From positions 1 through 64,000 of the forward strand of contig NZ_JABRXE010000008.1 of assembly GCF_018982945.1 (NCBI RefSeq): 64,000 nt of DNA, written 5' to 3'. The notes beneath the pieces are model-generated. The model had not been told where the DNA came from. It searched no databases and was given only the letters and a program-made list of their open reading frames with translations. How positions within the stretch are numbered: position 1 is the stretch's first letter; the number at the start of each line of letters is the position of its first letter. Positions 54,000 through 63,420 of the stretch are shown in pieces. The DNA comes from Anaerostipes faecalis (GTDB lineage Bacteria > Bacillota > Clostridia > Lachnospirales > Lachnospiraceae). Made by a program: the position numbers and the translations under genes.

Positions 54000-54683
54000 T
54001 TACAAAGCTTCTACGAAGGATTTTGTAATCAACTGTGGTCTGGTTATAATAGAACCTACCACTACACTGAAGGCACCGAGATCTATGACCCTTTTTGCTT
54101 TTTGCGGAGTATTGATATTCCCCTCGGCAATCACACGATGTTTTACATTTTCAAGAATCTTTCTTAAAACTTCAAAATCATTTTCGTCTATCTTCAGATG
54201 TTTACTTTGTTCTGTATATCCGACTAAAGTTGTCCCAATAAAATCAAAACCTAGCTCATCTGCATGGATTGCTTCTTCCACCGTAGAACAATCTGCCATT
54301 AAAAGCTGATCCGGATATTTTTCTTTTATCTGATGAAAAAACTCATCTATAGTTTGTCCATCCGGTCTGACTGAGCCAGTTGCATCCAATGCAATAATTT
54401 CAGGTTTCACTTCCATTAATTCGTCGACTTCTTTCATAGTTGGTGTAATATACACTTTACAGTCTTCGTAATTTCGCTTTACAATTCCTATCACTGGTAA
54501 ATCTACCTGAGATTGAATCTCTTTGATGTCTTCCCTGGTGTTTGCACGAATCCCAACGGCACCGCCTTCTTTTGCAGCTAATGCCATTCTTCCCATTATA
54601 AAAGAAGAATGTAACGGTTCTTCCGGCAAAGCCTGGCAGGAAACGATTAACTTGCCTTTTAATCGTTCTACTTTATCATTCAT
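54000..54683 (-). CDS. nanE: N-acetylmannosamine-6-phosphate 2-epimerase
   Basis: Converts ManNAc-6-phosphate to GlcNAc-6-phosphate in sialic acid and N-acetylmannosamine use. I start at ATG 54683 after AAAGGAGG (8 nt), giving 227 residues; the longer frame has no second site. A TIM barrel with family motifs: [78 protein letters not shown] and [20 protein letters not shown]. It is the first gene of nanE-rpiR-nagB. Sialate lyase and transporter genes are not in the window. Confidence 0.94.
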   Translation of the reverse strand: MNDKVERLKGKLIVSCQALPEEPLHSSFIMGRMALAAKEGGAVGIRANTREDIKEIQSQVDLPVIGIVKRNYEDCKVYITPTMKEVDELMEVKPEIIALDATGSVRPDGQTIDEFFHQIKEKYPDQLLMADCSTVEEAIHADELGFDFIGTTLVGYTEQSKHLKIDENDFEVLRKILENVKHRVIAEGNINTPQKAKRVIDLGAFSVVVGSIITRPQLITKSFVEAL

Positions 54684-54705
54684 CTCTCTTACCTCCTTTA
54701 TCTGC

Positions 54706-54734
54706 ATTATATTTATATTTGATTTTATTTTCAA
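54706..54734 (-). promoter_or_regulatory. promoter of nanE-rpiR-nagB
   Basis: TTGAAA (54729-54734) and TATAAT (54706-54711) on the minus strand, 17 nt apart. In the ~325-nt gap to rnpB the rest, apart from the palindrome and rnpB terminator, shows nothing recognisable. Confidence 0.7.
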
Positions 54735-54751
54735 TAGTTTATGCCAATTCT

Positions 54752-54763
54752 GAAAGTACTTTC
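54752..54763. promoter_or_regulatory. palindrome upstream of the nanE promoter
   Basis: GAAAGTACTTTC, a perfect 12-bp palindrome 17 bp upstream of the -35. It is a candidate RpiR-type or catabolite-linked operator; identity unproven. Confidence 0.35.
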
Positions 54764-54964
54764 TTTTTTTTAAATTTTATAAACTTTACTCCTGATTTTT
54801 TGCTGAATTTTATAAAACATTCTCTCGGTTTCTGCAATTTCTTTCGATAAAACTACGATTTGTAAAAAACCTCTTAAGTAATACCATTACCTAAGATGTT
54901 TCTTGCATATTTGCATAATTTATCAATATTTTTATCTGATACCTTACCAATATAATAAAGAAAT

Positions 54965-54998
54965 AAAAAAGACATCTGCCATTATTTCAGCAGATGTC
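54965..54998 (-). terminator. terminator of rnpB
   Basis: GACATCTGC/GCAGATGTC 9-bp stem, 10-nt loop; the minus strand continues TTTTTTATTTC. Confidence 0.85.
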
Positions 54999-55010
54999 CT
55001 TTCTTCATAT

Positions 55011-55358
55011 GTTTAGCCAGCCGATAAGCCGGGTTCTGTCGTTGAATGGTCATCTATCTCGACTTACTGTTACCAGCAAGCTCCAGCGACCCACCTGAAA
55101 ACAAATCGGGCCAATTTATAGTTTTCATTTCGGTCTTGCTTCGGATGAGGTTTACATGTGCCCTGTCTGTTACCAGACAGGCGGTAAGCTCTTACCTTGC
55201 CTTTCCACCCTTACCATAAAAATGGCGGTTTATTTCTGTTGCACTAGCTTGAGGGTCACCCCTACCGGACGTTATCCGGCATCCTGCCCTGTGAAGCCCG
55301 GACTTTCCTCACCATTTCCCTTTCGTCTGAAATGGCGCGACCATTTGTCTGACTAAAC
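55011..55358 (-). ncRNA. rnpB: RNase P RNA (bacterial B-type)
   Basis: Catalytic RNA that removes tRNA 5' leaders. The minus strand shows the conserved 5' block GAGGAAAGTCCGGGCT and the 3' block ACAGAACCCGGCTTATCGG. The ends GTTTAGTC and GGCTAAAC pair to form helix P1, which sets the limits at about 55358 and 55011 (348 nt). Promoter and terminator flank it, and the -35 box abuts the stop of the nucleoside kinase gene. Confidence 0.96.
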
Positions 55359-55367
55359 ACAAACGTC

Positions 55368-55396
55368 ATCATAACATACCTTGTCATTTAGTGCAA
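55368..55396 (-). promoter_or_regulatory. promoter of rnpB
   Basis: TTGCAC (55391-55396) and TATGAT (55368-55373) on the minus strand, 17 nt apart. Confidence 0.8.
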
Positions 55397-55397
55397 G

Positions 55398-57053
55398 TTA
55401 AGTTTCAAAACAGCTTCCACCAATAAACTCCCGCAAAAGAGAGCTTTTTGGGATATCCTCGCTTTTAATATTCATAAAATAATCCAGAAAATTCAACAGC
55501 CTCTTGGCTTCCTGATACTCCGGACAATCCTGTGGCACAGCAAATAACAAAGGCTCTGCATATTGTTTTAACACTGCAAGCTCATAAATCTGTGCAGAAT
55601 TAAACATAATATCCGCTTCTTCCTGATAAGGAAAAATATTATCTTCTTCCCCTTTTCTAACAGAATCCCAACGGGCAATGGTGTCTCTTGCATCATTCCC
55701 ACGGCGCATGGCATCTCTTACAATCCTCCGAAGAAGCCTTCCATCAGAACTTGGAATACGATTGTGCTCATCCAGGTTTATCTGGCTTAATGCACTTACA
55801 TAAATTTTGTATTTATTTTCTTCAGGAATATTGGCAGAAAGAATACCATTTAATCCATGGATTCCTTCGATTACCAGAATATCATCTGATCCGATCTGCA
55901 GTTGATTTCCTCTGTATTCACGCTTTCCGGTAATAAAGTTATATGTTGGCATGGATATTTTTTCTCCATTCAGCAAGCGATTTATATGTTCTGAAAACAA
56001 TTCCACATCCAGAGATGCTATAGTTTCAAAATTATAATTTCCTTTTTCATCTTTTGGAGATTTTTCACGATCATAAAAATAATCATCCAAAGCAATGGGG
56101 TGGGGATGTTTTCCTGCAATTTCCAGCTGAATCGATAGTCTGTGAGAAAAAGTGGTCTTGCCGGAAGAAGATGGACCGGCAATTAATACAATTCGTTTTT
56201 TCTGCTGGACAATTTTATCTGCAATATCTGATAGCAGTTTTTCCTGTAATCCTTCCTGAAGAAGAATCAAATGACTGGTCTTACCTTCTGTAATTACTTC
56301 ATTTAATGCACCAACCGTATCAACACCTAAAGTCTTACACCATTCACGGGATCTCTGCATAACACGAAATAATTTAGGCTGAGGATAAAAACGGGCAATT
56401 TCTTCTGTTTGATGACGCTTCGGTGTCTGAAGTACCATTCCATCCTGATATGAAGACACAAGAAACGTTCCGATATAGCCTGTAGAAGGTGCCATATATC
56501 CGTAAAAATAGTTATCATATCCATCTAAGGAATAAATATTGGTCCTGGATTCTCTTCTAAAACGAAACAGTCTCTGCTTTTCCCTTAAACCGGCTTGGGC
56601 AAAATACTTCCTTGCCTGAGATGTGTCAACGGATTTCTTTTCAATAGAAAGATCTGCCTTATATAATTCCTGCATTCGTCTTTGAATTTTATCTGCCAGT
56701 TCTTTATCTACCGTCACTCCATCCATTAAAAACTCACAAAAAGTACTGTTCCCTATGGAATAATTAATGGCAATATCATCTGCTGCACCCTTTCCAAGAA
56801 CATCTTCACATGCTTTTAAAAACATAAACATTGCTGTTCTCTTATAGGTCATATATCCAGCCTGTTCCTCCAATGTTACAAATCTGACATAACTATCTTT
56901 TACCAGCGGATAAAACAGCTCTTTTAACTTTCCATCTGCATAGGCCAGTAAAATTTCAGACTCTTCTGGTTTTTGAACGACCTTTGCCAATTGAGCCAGC
57001 GTAGTCCCCTGCTCTACCTGATAGACTGTCTGATTGACTGTAACATGTATCAT
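55398..57053 (-). CDS. uridine kinase-like nucleoside kinase with N-terminal TGS/ThrRS-like region
   Basis: 551 residues from ATG 57053 (AGGGG 8 nt upstream). The N-terminal ~60 residues resemble a TGS domain (IHVTVNQTVYQVEQGTTLAQ), followed by a region like the second additional domain of threonyl-tRNA synthetase (YSIGNSTFCEFLMDGVTVDK). The C-terminal half is a P-loop kinase (VLIAGPSSSGKTTFSHRLSI, then PIALDDYFYDREKSP, LVIEGIHGLNG and RLLRRIVRDAMRRG), related to uridine kinases. This fused form is common in Clostridia and its natural substrate is not firmly known. It is the last gene before rnpB. Confidence 0.85.
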   Translation of the reverse strand: MIHVTVNQTVYQVEQGTTLAQLAKVVQKPEESEILLAYADGKLKELFYPLVKDSYVRFVTLEEQAGYMTYKRTAMFMFLKACEDVLGKGAADDIAINYSIGNSTFCEFLMDGVTVDKELADKIQRRMQELYKADLSIEKKSVDTSQARKYFAQAGLREKQRLFRFRRESRTNIYSLDGYDNYFYGYMAPSTGYIGTFLVSSYQDGMVLQTPKRHQTEEIARFYPQPKLFRVMQRSREWCKTLGVDTVGALNEVITEGKTSHLILLQEGLQEKLLSDIADKIVQQKKRIVLIAGPSSSGKTTFSHRLSIQLEIAGKHPHPIALDDYFYDREKSPKDEKGNYNFETIASLDVELFSEHINRLLNGEKISMPTYNFITGKREYRGNQLQIGSDDILVIEGIHGLNGILSANIPEENKYKIYVSALSQINLDEHNRIPSSDGRLLRRIVRDAMRRGNDARDTIARWDSVRKGEEDNIFPYQEEADIMFNSAQIYELAVLKQYAEPLLFAVPQDCPEYQEAKRLLNFLDYFMNIKSEDIPKSSLLREFIGGSCFET

Positions 57054-57099
57054 AAACATCACCCCTTTTTAGAATGTCTTTGACTTTCTTTTTGCGTGT

Positions 57100-57891
57100 T
57101 TATATTATAACTTTAAACGGACTTCCTGCTTTCAAAGAAATTATTTCACATTCCGGAAGTTTTTTCTTTAAAAGCTCTTCCATATCATCAATAAAAACCT
57201 GTTCCAGTCCATAATGTCCCGCATCGATAACTGTCAATCCCATATCAACAGCATCTAATCCTTCATGATGTCCAAAATCTCCTGTAACAAGTACATCGGC
57301 CTCTTTTTCCATTGCCTCTTTCATTAGACTTTTTCCAGAACCTGGAACAACTGCAACTTTCTCTATTTGCTGCTGTGGATCTCCATAAATCATAACTGAA
57401 TCAAGTCCAAAATCATTTTTCACTTTTTTTGCAAATTCCTGTAATGATTTTTTTTCTTTAAATGTACTAATAAAACCAATTCCTTTATTATCTGATGCCA
57501 ATGCAGGATTAGATGAAATTTCCACTGGTGCATCTGCAGTAAGACAAAGTCGTCTTCCTACAGCATCACACATTCTGTAAACATCATAATTGGTATGCAT
57601 TCCATAACAGCAAATATCATTGCGAATCAGTGTTAGCAATTTCTTCTGGAGGAAATCATCACTGGTACATTTTTGAATTTTGGAAAATATTACCGGATGG
57701 TGTGCAAGAATAAAATCAACATTTTCTTTTACAGCCATTTCCACCACTTCATTGGTTATATCTAAGACTACAAGAATTTTCCTTACTTCCTGTTCCATAT
57801 CTCCCACAAGAAATCCCGGATTATCCCAGCTTTCTGCTCCATCTAAAGGCACTTCCCTCTCCAGAAATTCTACCACATCTCTACATTTCAT
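57100..57891 (-). CDS. Nif3-like dinuclear metal center protein (GTP cyclohydrolase I type 2 homologue)
   Basis: 263 residues of the YqfO/NIF3 family: ESWDNPGFLVGDMEQEVRKI, FILAHHPVIFSKIQKC with metal-binding histidines, CYGMHTNYDVY, GSGKSLMKEA, DVLVTGDFGHHEGLDAVDMG and DAGHYGLEQVF. These histidines and acids hold two metal ions; the cellular reaction is still debated. It lacks the extra insert domain of the longer bacillar YqfO. It overlaps the trmK 3' end by 11 nt, the conserved rpoD-trmK-nif3 order of Firmicutes. Confidence 0.92.
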   Translation of the reverse strand: MKCRDVVEFLEREVPLDGAESWDNPGFLVGDMEQEVRKILVVLDITNEVVEMAVKENVDFILAHHPVIFSKIQKCTSDDFLQKKLLTLIRNDICCYGMHTNYDVYRMCDAVGRRLCLTADAPVEISSNPALASDNKGIGFISTFKEKKSLQEFAKKVKNDFGLDSVMIYGDPQQQIEKVAVVPGSGKSLMKEAMEKEADVLVTGDFGHHEGLDAVDMGLTVIDAGHYGLEQVFIDDMEELLKKKLPECEIISLKAGSPFKVII

Positions 57892-58576
57892 AATATCCCA
57901 ATGCCTCCCTTATATTACAAAGCATGGTTTTAACTTCTTTTTTTCTGATTTTTATATGTTCCTTTGATTCATCGGTTAATGTTGCACATATTTTTTCATA
58001 TTTCTGATATTCCAGATCCAGGTATTCCAAAAGTACTGGATGTTTGTCTAGAATCAGATTCTGGCCAAACAAATAAAAACATTCTTTTTTATACTCTTCA
58101 TGTCCATGAACAGCTCTCATGATCATATAATATTTTCCATCTTCACAAAGCATCTCTTCTTCTAAAATGCGAAAGTTATGATCATGAAGAAAATGCCTTA
58201 CTTTTTCAAGATGAGACTGAGGAGAAAGAATAAGCTCTTTCACCGAATCAAGCTTATCTAAATCCTGTTCCAGAATACGAACCACGAGATCTCCACCCAT
58301 ACCTGTTATTATAATAGAATCAACCTCCTTTTGAGGAAGTTGATTCAATCCGTCAGAAAGAATACAGACAATTTTATCTGCTGTATTTGTTTCTGTAATA
58401 TGTTGTTTTGCACGGTTCAGCGGCTCTTCATTGATATCCATAGCAAAAGCTTTTGGACAACAGCCAGTCTGAGTCAGGTAGATTGGTATGTATCCATGAT
58501 CCGTTCCAATATCTGCTGCACAATAACCTTCTGTTACAAAAGAAGCAATCGTTTTTAAACGGTTTGATAATTCCAT
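57881..58576 (-). CDS. trmK: tRNA (adenine22-N1)-methyltransferase TrmK
   Basis: 231 residues. The SAM-binding domain shows IASFVTEGYCAADIGTDHGY, AFAMDINEEPLNRAKQHI and DSIIITGMGGDLVVRILEQ, followed by SPQSHLEKVRHFLHDHNFRI and a helical C-terminal region typical of YqfN/TrmK. The enzyme makes m1A22 in tRNA-Ser and tRNA-Tyr of Gram-positive bacteria. It lies 9 nt after rpoD and overlaps the Nif3-like gene. Confidence 0.92.
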   Translation of the reverse strand: MELSNRLKTIASFVTEGYCAADIGTDHGYIPIYLTQTGCCPKAFAMDINEEPLNRAKQHITETNTADKIVCILSDGLNQLPQKEVDSIIITGMGGDLVVRILEQDLDKLDSVKELILSPQSHLEKVRHFLHDHNFRILEEEMLCEDGKYYMIMRAVHGHEEYKKECFYLFGQNLILDKHPVLLEYLDLEYQKYEKICATLTDESKEHIKIRKKEVKTMLCNIREALGYYEM

Positions 58577-58585
58577 TTCTACACC

Positions 58586-59677
58586 TTAATCCAAATAATC
58601 TTTCAATTTTCTGCTACGGCTTGGATGTCTTAATTTTCTTAATGCCTTCGCCTCGATCTGACGAATACGCTCTCTTGTTACATTAAATTCTTTACCGACT
58701 TCTTCCAAAGTACGTGCTCTGCTGTCATCTAATCCAAAACGAAGACGAAGAACTTTCTGTTCTCTTTCAGTAAGAGTACCCAAAACTTCATCCAACTGTT
58801 CTTTTAAGAGAGTAAAAGCAGCTGCGTCTGCAGGTACTGGTACATTTTCATCCTGAATAAAATCTCCAAGATGACTGTCTTCCTCTTCTCCAATTGGAGT
58901 TTCCAGAGAAACCGGTTCCTGAGAAATTTTCAGGATTTCCCGAACCCTGTCAACCGGAATATCCATTTCTTCTGCAATTTCCTCTGGAGATGGTTCTCTT
59001 CCCAGCTCCTGAAGCAGCTGTCTGGATACACGAATTAATTTGTTGATTGTTTCCACCATATGCACAGGAATTCGAATGGTTCTTGCCTGATCGGCAATCG
59101 CTCTTGTGATTGCCTGACGAATCCACCATGTTGCATAGGTACTGAATTTATACCCTTTTCGATAATCAAATTTTTCAACAGCTTTAATAAGTCCCAGGTT
59201 TCCTTCCTGAATCAGATCAAGAAACAGCATACCACGTCCTACATAACGTTTTGCAATACTGACCACCAGTCGAAGGTTTGCTTCTGCCAGTTTTTTCTTA
59301 GCAGCTTCATCTCCTTCTTCCATACGTTTCGCAAGCTCAATTTCTTCATCTGCACTTAAAAGAGGTACCTTTCCAATTTCTTTCAGATACATACGTACCG
59401 GATCTTCAATACTGATTCCATCAGGCACAGCGATTTCTGTTTCATCATCTAAGTTATCTTCCAGATCATCGTCAGTATCTTCTACCGCTGCCAGAGTCAG
59501 CACATCGATTCCATTCTGCTCCAGATAATCATAAATAGCCTCCATCATATCAGAAGTAAGCTTCATATCCTTAAAATATGTCTCAATCTGTGCATACTCC
59601 AGAAAATTCTTATTCTTTTTTCCTAATTCTACTAATCCAGCCAGTTTTTCACTGAATTGTTCCATTGTACCTTCCAT
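58586..59677 (-). CDS. rpoD: primary sigma factor RpoD (SigA)
   Basis: Housekeeping sigma factor, 363 residues. Region 1.1 (about 1-65) is followed by region 1.2 ([20 protein letters not shown]), region 2 ([40 protein letters not shown]), region 3 ([20 protein letters not shown]) and region 4 ([36 protein letters not shown]). All are intact. The start MEGTMEQF is taken at 59677, 6 nt after AAAGGA. It lies 36 nt after dnaG as in the macromolecular-synthesis operon, here without rpsU. Confidence 0.97.
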   Translation of the reverse strand: MEGTMEQFSEKLAGLVELGKKNKNFLEYAQIETYFKDMKLTSDMMEAIYDYLEQNGIDVLTLAAVEDTDDDLEDNLDDETEIAVPDGISIEDPVRMYLKEIGKVPLLSADEEIELAKRMEEGDEAAKKKLAEANLRLVVSIAKRYVGRGMLFLDLIQEGNLGLIKAVEKFDYRKGYKFSTYATWWIRQAITRAIADQARTIRIPVHMVETINKLIRVSRQLLQELGREPSPEEIAEEMDIPVDRVREILKISQEPVSLETPIGEEEDSHLGDFIQDENVPVPADAAAFTLLKEQLDEVLGTLTEREQKVLRLRFGLDDSRARTLEEVGKEFNVTRERIRQIEAKALRKLRHPSRSRKLKDYLD

Positions 59678-59713
59678 AATTCGTCCTTTCTTCTCTCTCC
59701 TATTTTAACCAAC

Positions 59714-61486
59714 CTATAATGAAATATGCAATTTTGACAATCTGCCTTTTTCCTTAATCAGCTCCTGCCATTTCAAAATATCGCTGGTTGAATTCATCTG
59801 TTGTTCGATGCTGTCTTCTTTGACCCGTCGAACGATATCTGTCAGTGCTTTATCATTATCTTCCGGCGAAGGTTCCATTTTTAATTTAGTATTAAACAGC
59901 TCTGCTATTTTATTCTGATCCTCAGGATCCGTATACTGATTCATGATCTTCGCAGGAATTACTTTCCTCTCTTCTTCATATTGTGAAAAAAGCATCAGTG
60001 CGGCACCATGATAAATTGGATCATAAAAATCATCCGGACCTATGAGTCCCCGAAGCTTTTCAAACAGAATTGGTTCATTGACCAGCCATGTAAGCAAAAG
60101 CTTTTGCGGTTGTTTCTTTTTACTCTCTCTGATATCCTCTCTTCGGATACTTTTTTCTTCATTTTCTTTCTTTTGCACTTCCTGTCTTTGTACATAGCCA
60201 CTGGTTCCATAATAATTGACCAAATCAGAAAATTCTTTCTGTGCCATATAGTATTCACGGGAAACTGCATCAATATAATTCTTTCGCTCCAGCGGTTCTT
60301 CAATTACTGCCAGAAGCTTGGCTGCTTCATGCTGAAACTTTGTTTTCTCTTCCGGATCATCCTGATTATATTTTTTTGAAAGAACTTTTACCTGAAACAT
60401 AAAACTGCTTACAGCTTTCCTGATTCGCTCTTCCAGAGCCTCAGCGCCCAGCTCTTTAATAAATTCATCCGGATCCTTATATGGAGTTAAATCCAACACC
60501 TTCACTGTCAGTCCAGCATCTTTCAAAATAGGAATCGCCCTTAGAATTGCCCTCTGACCGGCTTCATCACTATCAAAAGATAAAATGACATTTTCCGTAT
60601 ATCTGCGAAGAAGTGTTCCATGTCCACTGGTAAATGCTGTTCCCAATGCTGCTACCGCATTGGTAAACCCTGCCTGATGCATGGATATCACATCCATATA
60701 TCCTTCACAAAGAATAATTTCATTCTTCCTGGAACTTCTTGCGAAATTTAATCCATAAAGATTTCGGCTTTTATCAAAGAGTTTTGTTTCTTTGGAGTTT
60801 AGGTACTTAGGTGTTCCATCGCCCATAACTCTTCCTCCAAAGCCTATCACACGGTTATTGACATCCACAATCGGAAACATGACCCGGTTCCAGAATTTAT
60901 CACTTCCTCCCCGCTGTTCATCAATATTTACCAGTGCAGAATCTTTTAACTCCTCATCACTATATCCCTTGCTTTTTAAGAAACGATACAGATCATCGTT
61001 ATAAATATCTGCATACCCAAGTCCAAATCGTCGAATAGTCTCTTCTGTAATGCCACGTTTCTTCAAATATTCAAGTCCCTTTTCTCCCCGCTTCTGATGA
61101 AGCAGATAATAGAAATAATTGGCTGCAAGCTTATTCATTTCCCTTAATCTTGCTTTTTCATCCATCTGTTTTTTAGCTTCATCATCTAATTCTTCCTCTG
61201 GCAGTTCCATACCTGCACGGTCTGCCAGAAATCTGACAGCCTCTGGAAATGAGAAATTTTCATATTCCATCAGAAACGTATAAATGTTTCCTCCGGCTCC
61301 ACATCCAAAACAGTAATACATCTGCTTGTCCCTGCTCACAGAAAAAGAAGGAGACTTTTCATTGTGAAAAGGACACAAGCCAAAATAAGAGCTGCCCTTT
61401 TTCTTTAACGATACATATGAAGAGATAAGATCTACGATGTCATTGCGGCTTCGCACCTCTTCAATAATATCTTCTCCATAAATCAC
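59714..61486 (-). CDS. dnaG: DNA primase DnaG
   Basis: Makes RNA primers at the replication fork. The 590 residues have the CHC2 zinc ribbon (C38, H41, C59, C62 in GLCPFHNEKSPSF and YYCFGCGAGG), the RNA polymerase core domain with VIGFGGRVMGDGTPKYLNS, TOPRIM motifs (ILCEGYMDVISMH, SFDSDEAGQRA), and a C-terminal DnaB-interaction domain. The start is GTG 61486, 7 nt after a perfect AGGAGG. It is preceded by the dgt-like gene and followed by rpoD. Confidence 0.95.
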   Translation of the reverse strand: MIYGEDIIEEVRSRNDIVDLISSYVSLKKKGSSYFGLCPFHNEKSPSFSVSRDKQMYYCFGCGAGGNIYTFLMEYENFSFPEAVRFLADRAGMELPEEELDDEAKKQMDEKARLREMNKLAANYFYYLLHQKRGEKGLEYLKKRGITEETIRRFGLGYADIYNDDLYRFLKSKGYSDEELKDSALVNIDEQRGGSDKFWNRVMFPIVDVNNRVIGFGGRVMGDGTPKYLNSKETKLFDKSRNLYGLNFARSSRKNEIILCEGYMDVISMHQAGFTNAVAALGTAFTSGHGTLLRRYTENVILSFDSDEAGQRAILRAIPILKDAGLTVKVLDLTPYKDPDEFIKELGAEALEERIRKAVSSFMFQVKVLSKKYNQDDPEEKTKFQHEAAKLLAVIEEPLERKNYIDAVSREYYMAQKEFSDLVNYYGTSGYVQRQEVQKKENEEKSIRREDIRESKKKQPQKLLLTWLVNEPILFEKLRGLIGPDDFYDPIYHGAALMLFSQYEEERKVIPAKIMNQYTDPEDQNKIAELFNTKLKMEPSPEDNDKALTDIVRRVKEDSIEQQMNSTSDILKWQELIKEKGRLSKLHISL

Positions 61487-61574
61487 ATTTGTCCCTCCTT
61501 AAAAGTTCTCTCCATATATATTATTCTACATATTTTCTCTGTTTCCTTTTTATTTTACATAAAAATATGAATTT

Positions 61575-62585
61575 CTATTTTCCTATCCAGAATTTTGGAA
61601 TAAAAATCTCTTTGTATGTTTCTATTGCAAAATGATCCGTCATTCCGGCTATATAATCACATACTGCCTGTTCTTTTGTCTCTCCCTCATTTTCAATTCT
61701 TAAAAGATTATATTCTGGAAGTTTTTCAATGTGAAAGAGAAAATATTCATATAATGGCTCGGTAATATGTGAAACCTTTTGTTCTTCCCTTTTTGTTGCC
61801 GGATCCTGATAAACGTTTTCAAACATAAATCTTCTCAGACCAAACATGGCATTATGTACTTTTTCTGACATGATAATATCATTCCTGCCTTCACTTTCAT
61901 TGACAATATCAAGAATCATAGTATTCATTCGTTCCCTGACCGTATGACCCAGAATATCTGTGTATTCCATAGGGAGATCCTCTTCTGTAATTACTTTTGC
62001 TCTAATAGCATCATCCACATCATGATTGATATAGGCTATCTTATCTGCAAGGCGTACAATTTTTCCTTCTAAAGTAGACGGATTGCTGGCGGTTGAATGA
62101 TTTTCCATACCATCCAGCACTTCCCATGTAAGATTCAGCCCCTTCCCGTTTTTTTCCAGATACTGAGCTATCCGCACACTTTGCATACTATGTTTGAATC
62201 CCATTGGATGCATGTCATTTAATACACGTTCCCCTGCATGACCAAAAGGTGTATGTCCCAGATCATGCCCCAGTGCAATAGCTTCTGTCAGCACTTCATT
62301 TAAGTTAAGGGCACAGGCAATAGTTCTGGCATTCTGTGAAACTTCCAGTGTATGAGTCAGTCTTGTCCTGTAATGGTCACCTTTCGGTGATAGAAAAACC
62401 TGTGTTTTATCTTTTAAACGGCGAAAAGCCTTACAATGCAGTATCCGATCCCGGTCTCGCTGAAAACATGTCCGGATCTCACACTCCACCTCAGGCCTTT
62501 TTCTTCCTTTTGTATTTATACTTAATGTCGCATAGACACTTAAAAAATCTTTTTCAGACTGTTCCTGCTTTTCTCTGATATTCAT
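61575..62585 (-). CDS. dGTP triphosphohydrolase-like HD protein
   Basis: 336 residues from ATG 62585 (AGGAGGG 7 nt upstream). HD-domain metal motifs are intact: CKAFRRLKDKTQVF, THTLEVSQNARTIACALNLN, GHDLGHTPFGHAGERVLND, VLDGMENHS and LADKIAYINHDVDDAI. This is the deoxyguanosinetriphosphate triphosphohydrolase-like family, which removes triphosphate from dNTPs and is commonly placed before dnaG in Clostridia. The exact nucleotide preference cannot be read from sequence. Confidence 0.92.
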   Translation of the reverse strand: MNIREKQEQSEKDFLSVYATLSINTKGRKRPEVECEIRTCFQRDRDRILHCKAFRRLKDKTQVFLSPKGDHYRTRLTHTLEVSQNARTIACALNLNEVLTEAIALGHDLGHTPFGHAGERVLNDMHPMGFKHSMQSVRIAQYLEKNGKGLNLTWEVLDGMENHSTASNPSTLEGKIVRLADKIAYINHDVDDAIRAKVITEEDLPMEYTDILGHTVRERMNTMILDIVNESEGRNDIIMSEKVHNAMFGLRRFMFENVYQDPATKREEQKVSHITEPLYEYFLFHIEKLPEYNLLRIENEGETKEQAVCDYIAGMTDHFAIETYKEIFIPKFWIGK

Positions 62586-62648
62586 ACACGGACCCTCCTG
62601 ACTATATAGCATACACCACCTGGCATTTTGAATCCTTAAAATCGAGAA

Positions 62649-63407
62649 TTATCTCACATCTGGTGTAATATCTGTTTCCATTACAGAAAGTGCATCTAAT
62701 GATATTTTCATTATGTCCTTAATCTCTTCCACTGTCATGGATAAATAATCAGCCAGTTCCTCTGCCTTGGGTTCTCTTCCTAACTCTTTTGACAAATGAG
62801 TGGATGCTTCATCCAGCCGATTGGCTTTTAATGCCATCTGCTGGCTTACACTATCTGAACCTCTTTGCAGTGCAATAGCATCCAATATGGAATCCTCAAT
62901 TGCCTTTCTGGCATGACGGAGAAATCCTTCTTCATCATTACCACGATAAGCAGCCATAGCTTCAAGAAGCCCGATATTTCCCTCTTGAATCAAATCAGCA
63001 AATAAGACTCCCTTCCCTCTATGGTTTTTAGCAATTTCAACTACAGCAGGAAGCAGACAGGAAATCACCATATCTCCATTATCTTCTCCCTGAAACCATG
63101 CCTGAAGCATTGCTTTCTGTTCTTCTTCACCTGGAAGATCCATATTTCTCAGTTCCTCTTCATAAAAATGAATGGCGGCACTTTCTTCCTCCGCTTCTTC
63201 ATTCTCAGAATTCCCGGATGTTCCTTCATAACCAATCACTCGAATGCCTGCCTCTACATAACTGTCAAATAAAAGTTTCTGCGCTTCTTCATCCAGTGAA
63301 TAATCACTAAAATATGTAATCAGTTCCTCTTTTGTAATCTGGTTGCCATTGGTTTTTGCAACCGCCAACATTTCTTCCATTCCTTTTAAAAATGCATTTT
63401 TATCCAT
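62649..63407 (-). CDS. sigma-70-like protein with regions 1.2, 2 (partial) and 3 only
   Basis: 252 residues. A region-1.1-like N terminus (ITKEELITYFSDYSLDEEAQ, compare RpoD) leads into an acidic linker. Then come EEELRNMDLPGEEEQKAMLQ (1.2), VVEIAKNHRGKGVLFADLIQ plus EGNIGLLEAMAAYRG (2.1-2.2) and a region-3-like helix set (KANRLDEASTHLSKELGREP, YLSMTVEEIKDIMKI). The [12 protein letters not shown] block of regions 2.3-2.4 is replaced by EEGFLRHARKAIEDSILDAI, and region 4 is absent. It can plausibly bind core polymerase but not recognise standard -10 and -35 boxes. It lies between uppP (13-nt gap) and the dgt-like gene. Confidence 0.8.
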   Translation of the reverse strand: MDKNAFLKGMEEMLAVAKTNGNQITKEELITYFSDYSLDEEAQKLLFDSYVEAGIRVIGYEGTSGNSENEEAEEESAAIHFYEEELRNMDLPGEEEQKAMLQAWFQGEDNGDMVISCLLPAVVEIAKNHRGKGVLFADLIQEGNIGLLEAMAAYRGNDEEGFLRHARKAIEDSILDAIALQRGSDSVSQQMALKANRLDEASTHLSKELGREPKAEELADYLSMTVEEIKDIMKISLDALSVMETDITPDVR

Positions 63408-63420
63408 GAACTATCTCCCT

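Noticed and set aside
54727-54750. Sigma-54-like TTGGCA...TTGAA upstream of nanE
   Set aside because: Spacing between the two elements is off by one or two bases and the -12 GC is missing; a good sigma-A promoter (TTGAAA, 17 nt, TATAAT) explains the region.
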